NCBI RefSeq assembly: GCF_000214665.1
Contig: NC_015572.1
Location: 2,604,001 to 2,668,000, forward strand
From: Methylomonas methanica MC09
GTDB lineage: Bacteria; Pseudomonadota; Gammaproteobacteria; Methylococcales; Methylomonadaceae
Length of the DNA stretch: 64,000 nt
Direction: 5' to 3'
The translations under genes were made by a program, and so were the position numbers. Shown here in pieces: positions 27,265 through 37,310 of the stretch. Under the pieces are notes generated by a model that saw only the letters and a program-made list of their open reading frames with translations, was not told the origin of the DNA and did not search any database. Positions within the stretch are counted from its first letter, which is position 1, and every line of letters begins with the position of its first letter.

Positions 27265-29739
27265 TCAGTAATTGACCGAAAAAGTGAATAAGAACTCGCG
27301 CGGCCGACTTCGGGTACTTTGCGAGGGACGATATTGTTCGTCAACCAGATTTTTACCCATCAGGTCCAAACTCATGCGGTGACCGGCGGCTTCCCAGGCA
27401 TAGCCCACCGAGGCATTTATGAGTGCATAAGTCTGGCGGGAGGAAGCGGGGCTATTGGGTAGCAGGGTCTGGTCGTAGACGAAATTGACGCCGCCGGCCA
27501 AGTAAAGTCCTGCAAACCCCTCTTGCGTAAAGTCGTAGCGCGTCCATAGGTTAGCAATGTGCGGGGCACTCATTTGTAAGCGTGCGTTATGAAACAGGTT
27601 TATATTCTTGTAATTCGCCTGTCCGGCCGCATCCAGCGTGTTCGGATCCTGAGCAAGAATAGCCGCATCCTGGCCGCTAAACTCGGTGATACGAGCGTCC
27701 ATGTAACTGTAAGATGTATATAACTGCCAGTTGTCCGTTACCTTTATCGTGGTATCAAGTTCTATGCCGCGGGAACGCTGTTCGCCGCTTTGAATGTTAT
27801 TGATTACCACCGCGCCGAGTGCGTTGGTTTGCGCGAGATCGTTGACGATATTTCGATTGCGTATATCGAAAAAGGTCAAGGTGCCGGAAACCCGGCCATC
27901 AAACAAACTGGCCTTCAGACCGATATCGTAGCCCCAGCCCTCGGTCGGCGCCGGAATGCTGCTGCTACCGTCGATATTGTTGATCGGGAAAGTGCCGGGT
28001 ACGAAAGATTCGGCGTAACTGCCGAACAGGGATAATTCGGGCGTCAACTTGTATAACATCCCGAACTGGGGCGTGACCCGGCTGGCGGTGGATTGCGCTA
28101 TCCCGGTCGCGCGATCGTTGACTTGGCTTTCGGTCGATGTCCAACGCCAGCCCGTCAACACCAATAACCGATCGTTGAAGAAACCCAGAGTGGAGCCGCC
28201 GTAGACGGATTTATCCACGTAGTTGATGCGTTGATCCAAGGCGCTTTCGGTTAGCAATGAAAACGGAATGCCGGTATCGCGATTCCAGGTTGCGGGATTG
28301 CTTAAATCCCACAACGGTAACGGCGAAGCGGTGGGCACGTTGCCCAACGCGGGATCGTTCGGCGCCTGACCGGCCTTTCTGGCGAAATAGCGGTCGACAT
28401 ATTGCCCGCCCAGCAATAGCCTCAAGCTGGCGAAACCTAAATCGTACTTGCCGACGGCTTGCAGCTCTATGCTGTCGTCGCGGTTGCTGTAAACCTGTTG
28501 CCTGACACGGCGGCCTTGCATCAGTGTGGTATTGTTGGCCATCCCGAAGTTTCCGGTGAACAGCGCATCAACCTCGTATTCCAAATGCGAAAAACCGCTG
28601 CGTAGATTCCAGTGCTCATTAGCCCGAAAGTCTATCCAGGTACTCAGATTGTGCGTATTGCTGTTGCGATAGTCGCTGTAGGCCATGCTGTTCCAATTAT
28701 TGGCCAGGCCCGGCACATCGACCCCCACCAAGTTCGGATCCGTTGCGGTGGGAACGACACCGTTTTGGGTGTTACGGCCGGGTTTTTGCATCAGTTGTGG
28801 TTCTTCGATTTTTTGAAAGTTTTCGTACTTAAACGTGACGCTCAGGCGGTCGCTGGGTTGCCAAAGTATCGATGGCGAAATATTCCAGGTATGCGCATCG
28901 TAAGGTTTCCAATAGTCGATATCCTGATCGTAGGAAGCGGCAAAACGGTAAGCTAGCGTGCTGGTGGCCGGCCCCGTTACATCCACGTCGAAGCGGTGTT
29001 GGCCGTAGGCACCGTAACGGGCGTCGGCATTGGCCGCGAATTGGCGCTGCGGATTTTTGGTAATCACATTGACGATGCCGCCGGGCGCAACCTGCCCGTA
29101 TAAGAACGAAGACGGCCCCTTGACCACTTCGACGCGGGCGATATTGGTAAAATCGAAGATCGACGGGCCATGCACACCGTCGCGAAGCACTTGAATATTG
29201 CCGCCGGCCAACGATCCGACCGCGAACCCCCGAATGGCCAGATTGGCGTTACCTTCATTGAAATCGTTGCTGCGATAGGTAACGCCCGGCGAATAACGGG
29301 CCACATCGAAGATATCCCGCGGTTTTTGATCCTTGATAAAGGACGCCGTAAAGGACTGAATAGCAAACGGCAGATCCCGTATCGGCGTATCGAAACGGGA
29401 ACCGGATACCGAGTTGGACGCCTTGTATCCGCTATCCAATTGACTGGATACTTCAAAGGGCGACACTTTAACATTCACCAGTTCGGTAATGTCCATATCC
29501 GCCAAGTCTTTAGCCGTTTCCGCAGACGGCGGCGTTTGACCGGGTTTTGCAGCCTCATCAACGTCCGCCTCCAGAACCGGAACGGATTTGACAGCGGTAG
29601 CGATTGGTGGTGATTCCACCAGTGCGCCAGCCCACGCTATGGATAAATGGTACGGTAACAACGTAAATACGAGGTTACAGCGTTTCCTCGTTAAGCGGCG
29701 AAACAAGGCAAGCACAGCGATTGCCACCAAGGTTTGCAC
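27265..29739 (-). CDS. TonB-dependent (siderophore-type) outer-membrane receptor
   Basis: 824 residues as drawn from a GTG at 29739. The start is uncertain because no ATG or good Shine-Dalgarno is visible, and a TTG about a dozen codons later would give a cleaner signal sequence ending near SIAWAGA. The plug domain shows DLPFAIQSFTASFIKDQ, ARYSPGVT, LAIRGFAVG, VEVVKGPSSFLYGQ and APGGIVNVITKNP. The 22-strand barrel ends in FTFSVNY. Features such as the plug motifs place it with ferric-siderophore or similar receptors; the ligand is unknown. It is the first gene of the receptor-yfiR-kinase-response regulator set, which suggests that the transported ligand or its uptake is tied to c-di-GMP signalling. 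Confidence 0.9.
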   Translation of the reverse strand: MQTLVAIAVLALFRRLTRKRCNLVFTLLPYHLSIAWAGALVESPPIATAVKSVPVLEADVDEAAKPGQTPPSAETAKDLADMDITELVNVKVSPFEVSSQLDSGYKASNSVSGSRFDTPIRDLPFAIQSFTASFIKDQKPRDIFDVARYSPGVTYRSNDFNEGNANLAIRGFAVGSLAGGNIQVLRDGVHGPSIFDFTNIARVEVVKGPSSFLYGQVAPGGIVNVITKNPQRQFAANADARYGAYGQHRFDVDVTGPATSTLAYRFAASYDQDIDYWKPYDAHTWNISPSILWQPSDRLSVTFKYENFQKIEEPQLMQKPGRNTQNGVVPTATDPNLVGVDVPGLANNWNSMAYSDYRNSNTHNLSTWIDFRANEHWNLRSGFSHLEYEVDALFTGNFGMANNTTLMQGRRVRQQVYSNRDDSIELQAVGKYDLGFASLRLLLGGQYVDRYFARKAGQAPNDPALGNVPTASPLPLWDLSNPATWNRDTGIPFSLLTESALDQRINYVDKSVYGGSTLGFFNDRLLVLTGWRWTSTESQVNDRATGIAQSTASRVTPQFGMLYKLTPELSLFGSYAESFVPGTFPINNIDGSSSIPAPTEGWGYDIGLKASLFDGRVSGTLTFFDIRNRNIVNDLAQTNALGAVVINNIQSGEQRSRGIELDTTIKVTDNWQLYTSYSYMDARITEFSGQDAAILAQDPNTLDAAGQANYKNINLFHNARLQMSAPHIANLWTRYDFTQEGFAGLYLAGGVNFVYDQTLLPNSPASSRQTYALINASVGYAWEAAGHRMSLDLMGKNLVDEQYRPSQSTRSRPREFLFTFSVNY

Positions 29740-30222
29740 TCAATTGGCTAGTTGGATGCCAGCGGCATGGACAAAGAGCGCTTATGGCTTGCGCAAACTG
29801 ATAATGTCAAACATGAGCCGGTTTGGAGGTTCGTTCGCAACATTAGCAGCTCCTTATTTTTATTATAGGATTTATAGACCGTCGGGCGTGCCGTGCCAGA
29901 ACTGTTCAATTGATACTACTAATTTGGACGGAATTAAAGTATGTAATATCGATCGGTATTGATGAATTTTTACTTTAAAAATCCCAGCCTATTCTTCAAA
30001 GCAATCCCCGTGTACGCCTTGGACAACCCGCCGCATAAAATACCATAAAAATATCGATAAAATTCAATCTAATAAAAATACGATTGCTCAGGCCCTAAGT
30101 GGTTATAAACGGCCTGTTTCAATAATTGATCCGGAAAAAGCGTTATATCCATTCCGGCAATTGAGCTGATTTGGCCCACTACTAAAATTCAAGCCTTCTA
30201 GGGCCGTATCCCCACTCTAAAG
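29740..30222. other. Intergenic region between receptor and REC-GGDEF-EAL genes
   Basis: 483 bases, AT-rich from about 29,840 to 30,130. It should hold the promoter of the receptor operon (minus strand) and the 3' end of the second signalling operon. I looked for a cobalamin riboswitch, a c-di-GMP riboswitch and a Fur box and saw none that I could defend. No convincing gene was seen on either strand. Confidence 0.5.
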
Positions 30223-32322
30223 CTATCTAGCCGCATGCTTTATGCAATCGTGAATCGAGATGGTTTTATTCTTCATAAACGCCAAAACTTGTTCCGCCGG
30301 CAATGGAGGGCTGAATAGAAAACCTTGCAAGACATCGCATTTATGTGCGATCAGCAGATCGCGCTGAAATAAAGTCTCCACCCCTTCAGCTACGATGCTC
30401 AAACCCAAATTATGAGCTAAGTTAATGGTGGCGGCGCATATGGTGACGTCGTTGCTGTTGGTTTCGGCGTCTCGCACAAACGACCTGTCCAATTTGAGGG
30501 AATGTATCGGTAATTGATTTAGGTAGCTTAACGACGAATACCCGGTACCGAAGTCGTCGATTGAAAGCCGCACACCCATTATGCGAAGCGCCTGCAGTTG
30601 ACCGATACAGGATTTTGGATCCTGCATAGCGACCGACTCAGTCACTTCGAGTTCTAGATCGGAGAACTTTAGGCCGTGGGTTTCCAAGATCCGCGTGATG
30701 TCCGCCAACAATGTGGTCAGCCGCAACTGGTGAGCGGATAAATTAACCGCGATATTTGGCACTGGAAAACCTAAGTCTCGCCATTCGCGCAATTGTCTGC
30801 AGGATTCGTTAAGCACCCATTCCCCTAAAGGTTGAATCAGGCCGGACTCCTCGGCGATCTGAATGAATTTTGCCGGCGGCACTAGCCCCATATTTGGATG
30901 CCGCCAGCGCACCAAGGCCTCGAAGCCTGTGATACCGCAGTCAACCGCACTCAATTGCGGTTGATAATGCAATTCGAATTGCTGTTCTTCCAAAGCGGTT
31001 TTTAAATCGCGTTCCAATTGCAGGCGCTCGACAGTCGCTTGATTCATGGCGGATGTGAAGAACTGAAAGTTATTCCGTCCTTGATCCTTGGCATGATACA
31101 TCGCCATATCGGCATATTTCATCAACACCTCGCTATTAGCGCCATCATTGGGAAACAGGGCTATACCGATACTTGGAGAGGAATGCAGCCTGTTCTTTTT
31201 AATCAAATACGGGCAGCCAAGGCTTTTTACGATCTTATCGGCAACCCGGGCAGCTGCTGCCGAACTTTCCACATCGTTCAACACAACCACGAATTCATCA
31301 CCCCCCCAGCGGGCAACGATGTCGCTGTCTCGTACATTGGTTCGCAAACGATTGGCTACCTCAATCAGCAGTTCATCCCCGGCAGCATGGCCGAGCGTAT
31401 CGTTGATGGTTTTGAATCGATCCATATCGATAAACATCACGGCCACAATCTTCTGTTCCCTTTTAGCGGTCACCAATGCCTGATCCAAGCGAATTTGCAG
31501 ATTGAACCGATTGCATAAACCGGTCAGATTGTCGTAAAGCGCCAGTTCACTGATGTGCTTCTCGGCCGCCTTGCGTTCGCTTATATCGGTGAAGCTGCCG
31601 ATAAAGAAATCAATATCGTTGTATATATTGCGCACGACCGAAATGCTGAGCAATTTCGGATAAATGTGCCCCGCCTTGTTTCTATCCAACAGTTCGCCCT
31701 GCCAAAAGTCACGCTCGCTTATGCTCTTCCACATAGTCTGATACAGCGCGCAATTTTCGGGGTCGGCGGATAAAAATTTCGGGTTCCGACCTTTTACTTC
31801 CTCCAGGGTATAACCGGTCAATTGGGTGAAAGCCGGATTGACCTCAACGATACAATTTTCCTTATCGGTAATCATGATCGCTTCGCCGCTTGAATCGAAT
31901 ACGTGCGCAGCCAAGCGTAATTGGTGCTCTGCATATTTCCTGAGCAGAAGATTCTTTACCCGTAATTGCAATAAGCTGGTCACTACAGGTTTGATCAAAT
32001 AATCATCGGCACCTAACTCCAATCCCGCCAGTTGCGTTTGTTCCGAATCATCGGCGCTGACGAAAATCACCGGAATGTCCCGGGTTTCTTGCGACAGTCG
32101 CAGTTGCTGCATCACTTCGATGCCACTCATGCCCGGCATCATGACATCGAGCAGGATGAGGTCCGGCTTATCTGGTAGAGCAACCAGCTTCAAGGCGGCA
32201 TCGCCGCTGGTGGCGGTTTTGATACGGTAGTCATCTCTCAGCGCCGATACCAGTACATGTAAGTTGGCCGGGAGGTCATCAACTAACAGAATCAGAGATT
32301 TGCTCAAATTGGAAATTTTCAT
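30223..32322 (-). CDS. Response regulator REC-PAS-GGDEF-EAL
   Basis: 699 residues. Receiver at 1-125 with D15/D16, phospho-acceptor D59 ([13 protein letters not shown]) and K111. One PAS domain covers about 132-255. The cyclase domain has an intact GGDEF (340-344) and [11 protein letters not shown]. The EAL domain has a canonical FEALVRW (EAL 468-470), [36 protein letters not shown] and LQGFLFS. Both cyclase and phosphodiesterase sites look competent. Its start overlaps the stop of the upstream kinase gene by four bases (ATGA), indicating that it is that kinase's output. It parallels the REC-PAS-GAF-GGDEF-EAL protein at 20.5-23.3 kb. Confidence 0.93.
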   Translation of the reverse strand: MKISNLSKSLILLVDDLPANLHVLVSALRDDYRIKTATSGDAALKLVALPDKPDLILLDVMMPGMSGIEVMQQLRLSQETRDIPVIFVSADDSEQTQLAGLELGADDYLIKPVVTSLLQLRVKNLLLRKYAEHQLRLAAHVFDSSGEAIMITDKENCIVEVNPAFTQLTGYTLEEVKGRNPKFLSADPENCALYQTMWKSISERDFWQGELLDRNKAGHIYPKLLSISVVRNIYNDIDFFIGSFTDISERKAAEKHISELALYDNLTGLCNRFNLQIRLDQALVTAKREQKIVAVMFIDMDRFKTINDTLGHAAGDELLIEVANRLRTNVRDSDIVARWGGDEFVVVLNDVESSAAAARVADKIVKSLGCPYLIKKNRLHSSPSIGIALFPNDGANSEVLMKYADMAMYHAKDQGRNNFQFFTSAMNQATVERLQLERDLKTALEEQQFELHYQPQLSAVDCGITGFEALVRWRHPNMGLVPPAKFIQIAEESGLIQPLGEWVLNESCRQLREWRDLGFPVPNIAVNLSAHQLRLTTLLADITRILETHGLKFSDLELEVTESVAMQDPKSCIGQLQALRIMGVRLSIDDFGTGYSSLSYLNQLPIHSLKLDRSFVRDAETNSNDVTICAATINLAHNLGLSIVAEGVETLFQRDLLIAHKCDVLQGFLFSPPLPAEQVLAFMKNKTISIHDCIKHAAR

Positions 32323-34652
32323 GTGTTTATACTCGACTCTAGTACGTCAGTAAGGTGATTAACCGTAAACAGGGCACCATCATTATCGAAATGGTCGATT
32401 TGCTGAATTAATTGTGCCAATGCTAAATTGGGTGAATCGCTATCGGCCGTCCGATAAAGAGTTTCCATCAAATCTTTCGGAATGATTTCGTGTTCTTCAA
32501 GATACGGTTTCAATGCATTTAATAACTCAAATACCGATTGCCGGTCCGTTTCCCGCTTACTCACCTTGGCCGAAGCGTTACATTTCTCTGTTTTTGAGAT
32601 AGTTGCAACCGCCGTATCCAGTGCGCGCTCAAACATTGCACGGTAATCGGTGGAGTCATCACTGCGAATGTCCTGTTCAAATTGCTGTGCTGTCCGTGTT
32701 ACGTCCGATAATCCGAGGTTAGCCGCCGCCCCCTTGATTAAGTGCACCAACTCGGCAGCGTCGGCATAGTTGCCACTTTTAAGTAGACTATCCAGACGAA
32801 ACGGTGCATCGGCAAATTCCAGGGCGAAATCGTGTAATAACCGGGTAAGCATGGCTTGATCGATATCCGTTCGTTCCGACCTGCAATTCCGGTCGTGGTC
32901 GAATAAGTCACCCGCCGATACGGTTGAATCAGGTCCGAAACCTGCGCCCGCGCTTGCGGCACCACGCGTCGGCAACCATTTTTTTAGGCAGGCTGTCATT
33001 TCGCTAAGATTAATTGGCTTGGCAATGAAATCGACCATACCGACACTTGTGCAACGTTCCCGATCTTCCGGCATTACCGCCGCACTCATGGCAATAATGG
33101 GCAAAGTCTGGCCTAACGGCGAATTCCGAATGCAGCTGGCAGCTTCGAAACCATCCATAACCGGCATATGTAAATCCATTAATACCGCGTCGAATGAAGC
33201 GCGTTGAACCCAATCAATTGCCTCGCGACCATCTTGAGCTACAGTCACTTCAACACCACGTCTTTGTAGAAATACCGTAGCGACTTCCTGATTAATCAAG
33301 TTGTCTTCGACCAACAAAATGCGCGCACCATCGAAGCACGAACGATCACTAACCATACCGGCAGAGTGTTGAAGATCGTCTGGGGAATTAGGCTGAAAAT
33401 AACTAACCAGCGAATTGAGCAGGTCGGAAGGTAGTATGGGTTTGGTAATAATTCCGATCAGATCTGTAATATCGGCTATCGCCAACAATTCATCGCGCTC
33501 GCGAACTGTCGCCATCAGAAACAGCGAAGGATGGCCGATACGCTTAAGGTTAGTGGTATTGTCTATATTCCTGGCTATATCCAAACCGCTCTTACCCTGC
33601 ACTAACGAGTCGATCAAAACGGCATCAAAAGAGTTACCGTCTCGTTCCACCTGCGCGAAATATTCGAGCACCTCTTCGCCGTTAGCTGCGGAAAAGACTT
33701 CCAGCCGCCAAGCTTTTAGTAAGCGTATCAGAATTTGCCGCGCGGTATTCTGGTCACTCACCAGCAATACCTTCTTGCCCGCCAACGGCTCTGCAGCCAA
33801 ATTCAAAGCAGCGGGGAACGTGGTGTGTGCCCGGATGGTAAAACTAAAGATTGCTCCTTGCCTCTTATTAGACGCTACATCGATTTGCCCCCCCATTAGT
33901 GTCACTAACCGGTGACAAATCGACAGTCCAAGCCCCGTGCCGCCGAATTTCCGATTGATAGTACTGTCCGCTTGCATGAACGGCTGAAATAAACAATCGG
34001 CCTGCTCTTCGGAGACGCCAATCCCGGTGTCCGATACTGCAAAGTGAAGTATCCATTCATTATTTGTGCTGGAGACCGGGCGCACCGAAATGCAAATTTC
34101 GCCTTGCTCCGTAAATTTGACGGCGTTACCCAACAAGTTGTTTAACACTTGGGCGAGCCGCAGAGGATCGCCGATCACTTCGCCAGGCGTGTCTGGCGCA
34201 ATATCAACCGATAATTCCAAACCTTTTTCCTGGATGCGGGCGGCGAATAAATCTACCGAGTGGCGAAGAGCCTCTTCAATCCGAAAAGGAAGCGCTTCCA
34301 ATTTCAGATGACCGGCCTCGATTTTTGAAAAGTCCAGAATATCGTTAAGAATATTTAACAGTGCTTTAGAGGAAACCAACGCTTTCCGCAGAAAGTTTTC
34401 CTGTTGCGGCTTTAATTCGCTTTCCAGGACCAATTGGGTAAGCCCGAGAATAGCGTTCATCGGTGTGCGAATTTCATGGCTCATGTTAGCGAGAAATTCC
34501 GATTTTGCGAGGTTGGCCCGCTCAGCAGCCTGTTTAGCTTCTAACAGAGCATGTTCCGCAAGCTTGAGCTCGGTGATTTCCTGAACCGTACCGAAAGAAA
34601 CCAGCGGCCTTCCTTGTTCGCCATAGACGTATGCCCGTGTTCTGCGACCCAC
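32319..34652 (-). pseudogene. Hybrid histidine kinase, kinase half (HisKA-HATPase-REC-REC-HPt), split from its sensor by a frameshift
   Basis: 777 residues from a GTG at 34652. Order: tail of a PAS domain ([20 protein letters not shown]), HisKA with H59 ([18 protein letters not shown]), HATPase, a receiver-like domain with a non-standard acceptor loop ([10 protein letters not shown], about 292-410), and a canonical receiver ([13 protein letters not shown], about 435-550). A C-terminal HPt domain ([11 protein letters not shown]) follows. The first residues complete the PAS domain that is cut off in the upstream frame. The GTG is therefore probably not a genuine start, and this is the 3' half of one gene. 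If independently translated it would be a soluble kinase without a sensor. The 3' end overlaps the response regulator by four bases. Confidence 0.8.
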
Positions 34653-36922
34653 TTAATGCGTCCGTCCGGCATCGTTAAGCGATGAGTGATTTCGTAAGGC
34701 TCGCGATTCGCTAAAGAAGTACTGTAGGCGCGTTCGAGGAGATCACGGTCATCCGGATGAAGTAAATTTAGAAACGCCTGGTAGGAGGCTTGACTTGTGG
34801 TGGGATCCATCTCGAAAATGCGGAAGATTTCATCGGACCAATAGAGCTTGTTGATTTCCAGGTCGTATTCCCAATTGCCAATTTTGGCAATACGTTGCGC
34901 TTCGACCAACCGCGCGGTTGTCACGCGTAATTCTTCCTCGGCCATTTTAGTTTTACTGATGTCTCGGGCAATTTTTGATGCGCCGATAACTCTGCCCGCG
35001 CCATCCTTAATCGGCGAAATAGTCACGGACAGATGGATTGGCTGCCCGCTTTTTTTAACGCGAACGGTTTCGAAATGATGGATACTTTCTCCCTTTTCAA
35101 TTCGAGCTAATATTTGCGTTTCCTCGTGCTGTCTCTCGGACGGTATCAACAACGCCATGTGCTGGCCGACCGCTTCCTGTTCCGTGTAACCGAAGATACG
35201 TTGGGCCGCCGGATTCCAGGTCGAAATTACGCCGTCCAGCGTCTTACTGATAATGGCGTCGTCGGAAGACGCCACAATATCGGCGAAACGCGCTTGCTCC
35301 AGTTCTATTTTTTTTCGTTCGCTGATATCGGTGGCAATACCGAGGTAACCGTTGATGTTACCTTCTTCATCGCGCTGAGCCGATACCAAAAGCGATACCG
35401 GGAATTTCGTGCCGTCTTTGCGTACATAAGTCCATTCAAATTCGTTAGGCAAGTTATATTTGGCTCTAACAACAAACACATCGAAACCGGGCTCCAAAAC
35501 AATATTAAGCTCGGCTCCAAACAGCTTTGCCCGCATTGCGACTTCTTCAGGATCGTGAAACACGGCTGGCGTACAGCGCCCCACTAATTCGTCAGCGCTA
35601 TAACCCAACATTTTTTCCGAGTGCCGATTGAATACCGTGATGATCCCATCGATTCCGGCGCCGATAATGGCGTAACCGGCATTATCCAGGATGGTTTTTT
35701 GTTGCACGTAGAGTGCGTTCCACTCTTCGGTGCGCTGCTTTACTTTATCTTCAAGATCGGAATAAATGGTCGATAACTGTTCCGACATTTTGTTAAAAGC
35801 GGCTGCCAAAAGAGCTAATTCACCCCCTCCTTCACACTCCGCGCGCACGCTCAAGTCGCCTGCCGTAATCCGCTCCGCGGCTGTTGTGAGATTTTTTATT
35901 GGCTGAGCCAAGCGGCGACCGAGAAATACGGCCGTTAACCCGGACACGGCTAGCGATAGAGTCAATATAAGGTACGTTAGCTCCTTTAACTGCTTCGCAG
36001 GCGCCATCGCTTCTGTTTTGTCGATCTTAACCACCATGCCCCAGCGCAGCGCGGGCAGGAAACGCCACGCCGCCGCCACCTCGTCGCCGGCATAATCGAT
36101 GCTCATACCGTGCCCATGATGTTCGACTAATGCCAGTCGCATGGGCGCAGGGGCTAATGGTAATGAAAACCGATAATTAAAGGCGCCGTTGGTTATTTTT
36201 TTTAACGGCGAAGTGAACAGAATCTCGTCACCTTCGAGTTGCCCCAACGTAGTTTCCCCCGTAACGCCAAGACCTGTCCTATCGGTCGTAACCCTTGACA
36301 AGGTATCTAAATTCAGTTGCAGTACAACGGTTCCGATCAATGTGCCATTCGTAATGACCGGGGCAATCAAAAATGACGCCGTCTTGTTTCCCGAAGGTTG
36401 GTGACGATCAAAGGCGGTGTTCTGAGTCTCTCGGGTCGACATCGCCAATTCAACGCCTTTTGCCAGATGGCTTTTACGCAGAGAGTCAGTCCGCAAATTA
36501 CTACCCAAATCCGATTCCTGCTTTACCGAAAAAACGATATTGCCGGCCGTGTCCGTCAACAACAAGTCCCAATAATCGGCCATGACAATATGAGACGTTA
36601 AATAGGCTCTGTACGACTGATCCTGGGCCCGATATTCCGGCGATCGCAGCCCATGCTGACGAAACGCCACCCCAAGATGAGTGATAGCCTCATTTGCAAT
36701 CTTTTGCCTACTTAGTTTCCAGGCATCGGCAATGCGTTCCGATAAATAACTGTCTATCTCATTGACTTTCTTATCCGCCAGACTATCCAAATTCTCTAAT
36801 ACGGAAGCTTCCAGAGCCTGTTCAAAATTACGCTGATAAGACAGAGACACCAACGTCAGGGGTAAAAAGGCCACGAGTAGGTAACCGATAAAAAGACGAG
36901 AAACCAGATTCAATTTTCTCAT
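34541..36922 (-). pseudogene. Hybrid histidine kinase, sensor half (dCache-HAMP-PAS x3), frameshifted before the kinase core
   Basis: 793 residues. Helix about 9-28, double-Cache-like periplasmic domain about 30-310 (YWDLLLTDTAGNIVFSV is typical), second helix about 320-340, HAMP about 342-395. Two PAS domains (about 410-530 and 540-655) and a third PAS_3-type domain follow (about 670-770). Third-PAS similarity runs through [11 protein letters not shown] and then stops. The missing end ([18 protein letters not shown]) is found in the -1 frame at 34652-34541. One lost base (or two gained) between about 34,625 and 34,645 explains both ORFs. Undamaged, the gene would run 36922-32319 and encode about 1534 residues. 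No canonical slippery heptamer was found in the overlap. Confidence 0.82.
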
Positions 36923-37310
36923 GCCGTCACCGTCCCGCGCTGTCGGTGCCGTGTGAAGACGGAGCGTTCCCTGGCGAACGCCATGCGCCCAACACGAACA
37001 AACTGCTTAGAAATGGCTCCATGTCATCGTTATTCGGTCATTAAGGTCAACGATAAGTTACCCTAATTTCATACGGTGACAATAAGCGCTACAGACTTCC
37101 CTCGCATTATGCCCGCGCACTCACACATTATTGATTTTTAATGTGAATTACCCCGCCTTTTCAAAAAAACCACCTGCATTGAACGCACGAAAAGTTAACA
37201 GATACACAAGCTGTTGCCTTACAAATGCTGCAACAGAATGATCGGCTTGACGGATTTCGAAACGGACACAGATAGGTGATGGGCAAAATTAGATGCAGGT
37301 TGGCAAATGG
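36923..37310. other. Intergenic region upstream of the dCache kinase
   Basis: 388 bases between the sensor gene start and the acylase stop, both on the minus strand. It holds a candidate promoter (37055-37082) and a small imperfect hairpin, CACATTA/TAATGTG at 37124-37145. A T7 run on the minus strand near 37166 has no clear stem before it. No gene is seen. Confidence 0.5.
37055..37082 (-). promoter_or_regulatory. Candidate sigma-70 promoter for the dCache kinase operon
   Basis: On the minus strand TTGTCA and TAACTT are separated by 16 bases, about 135 bases before the sensor gene start. The match to the -35 box is good and to the -10 box moderate. Assigned by eye only. Confidence 0.3.

Noticed and set aside
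29740..30222. Riboswitch or Fur box upstream of the TonB receptor
   Set aside because: No B12-box, no c-di-GMP aptamer core and no convincing 19-bp Fur palindrome were seen.
34541..34652. Programmed -1 frameshift joining the two kinase halves
   Set aside because: No X-XXY-YYZ slippery heptamer in the zero frame and no obvious downstream pseudoknot; an indel or sequencing error is simpler.
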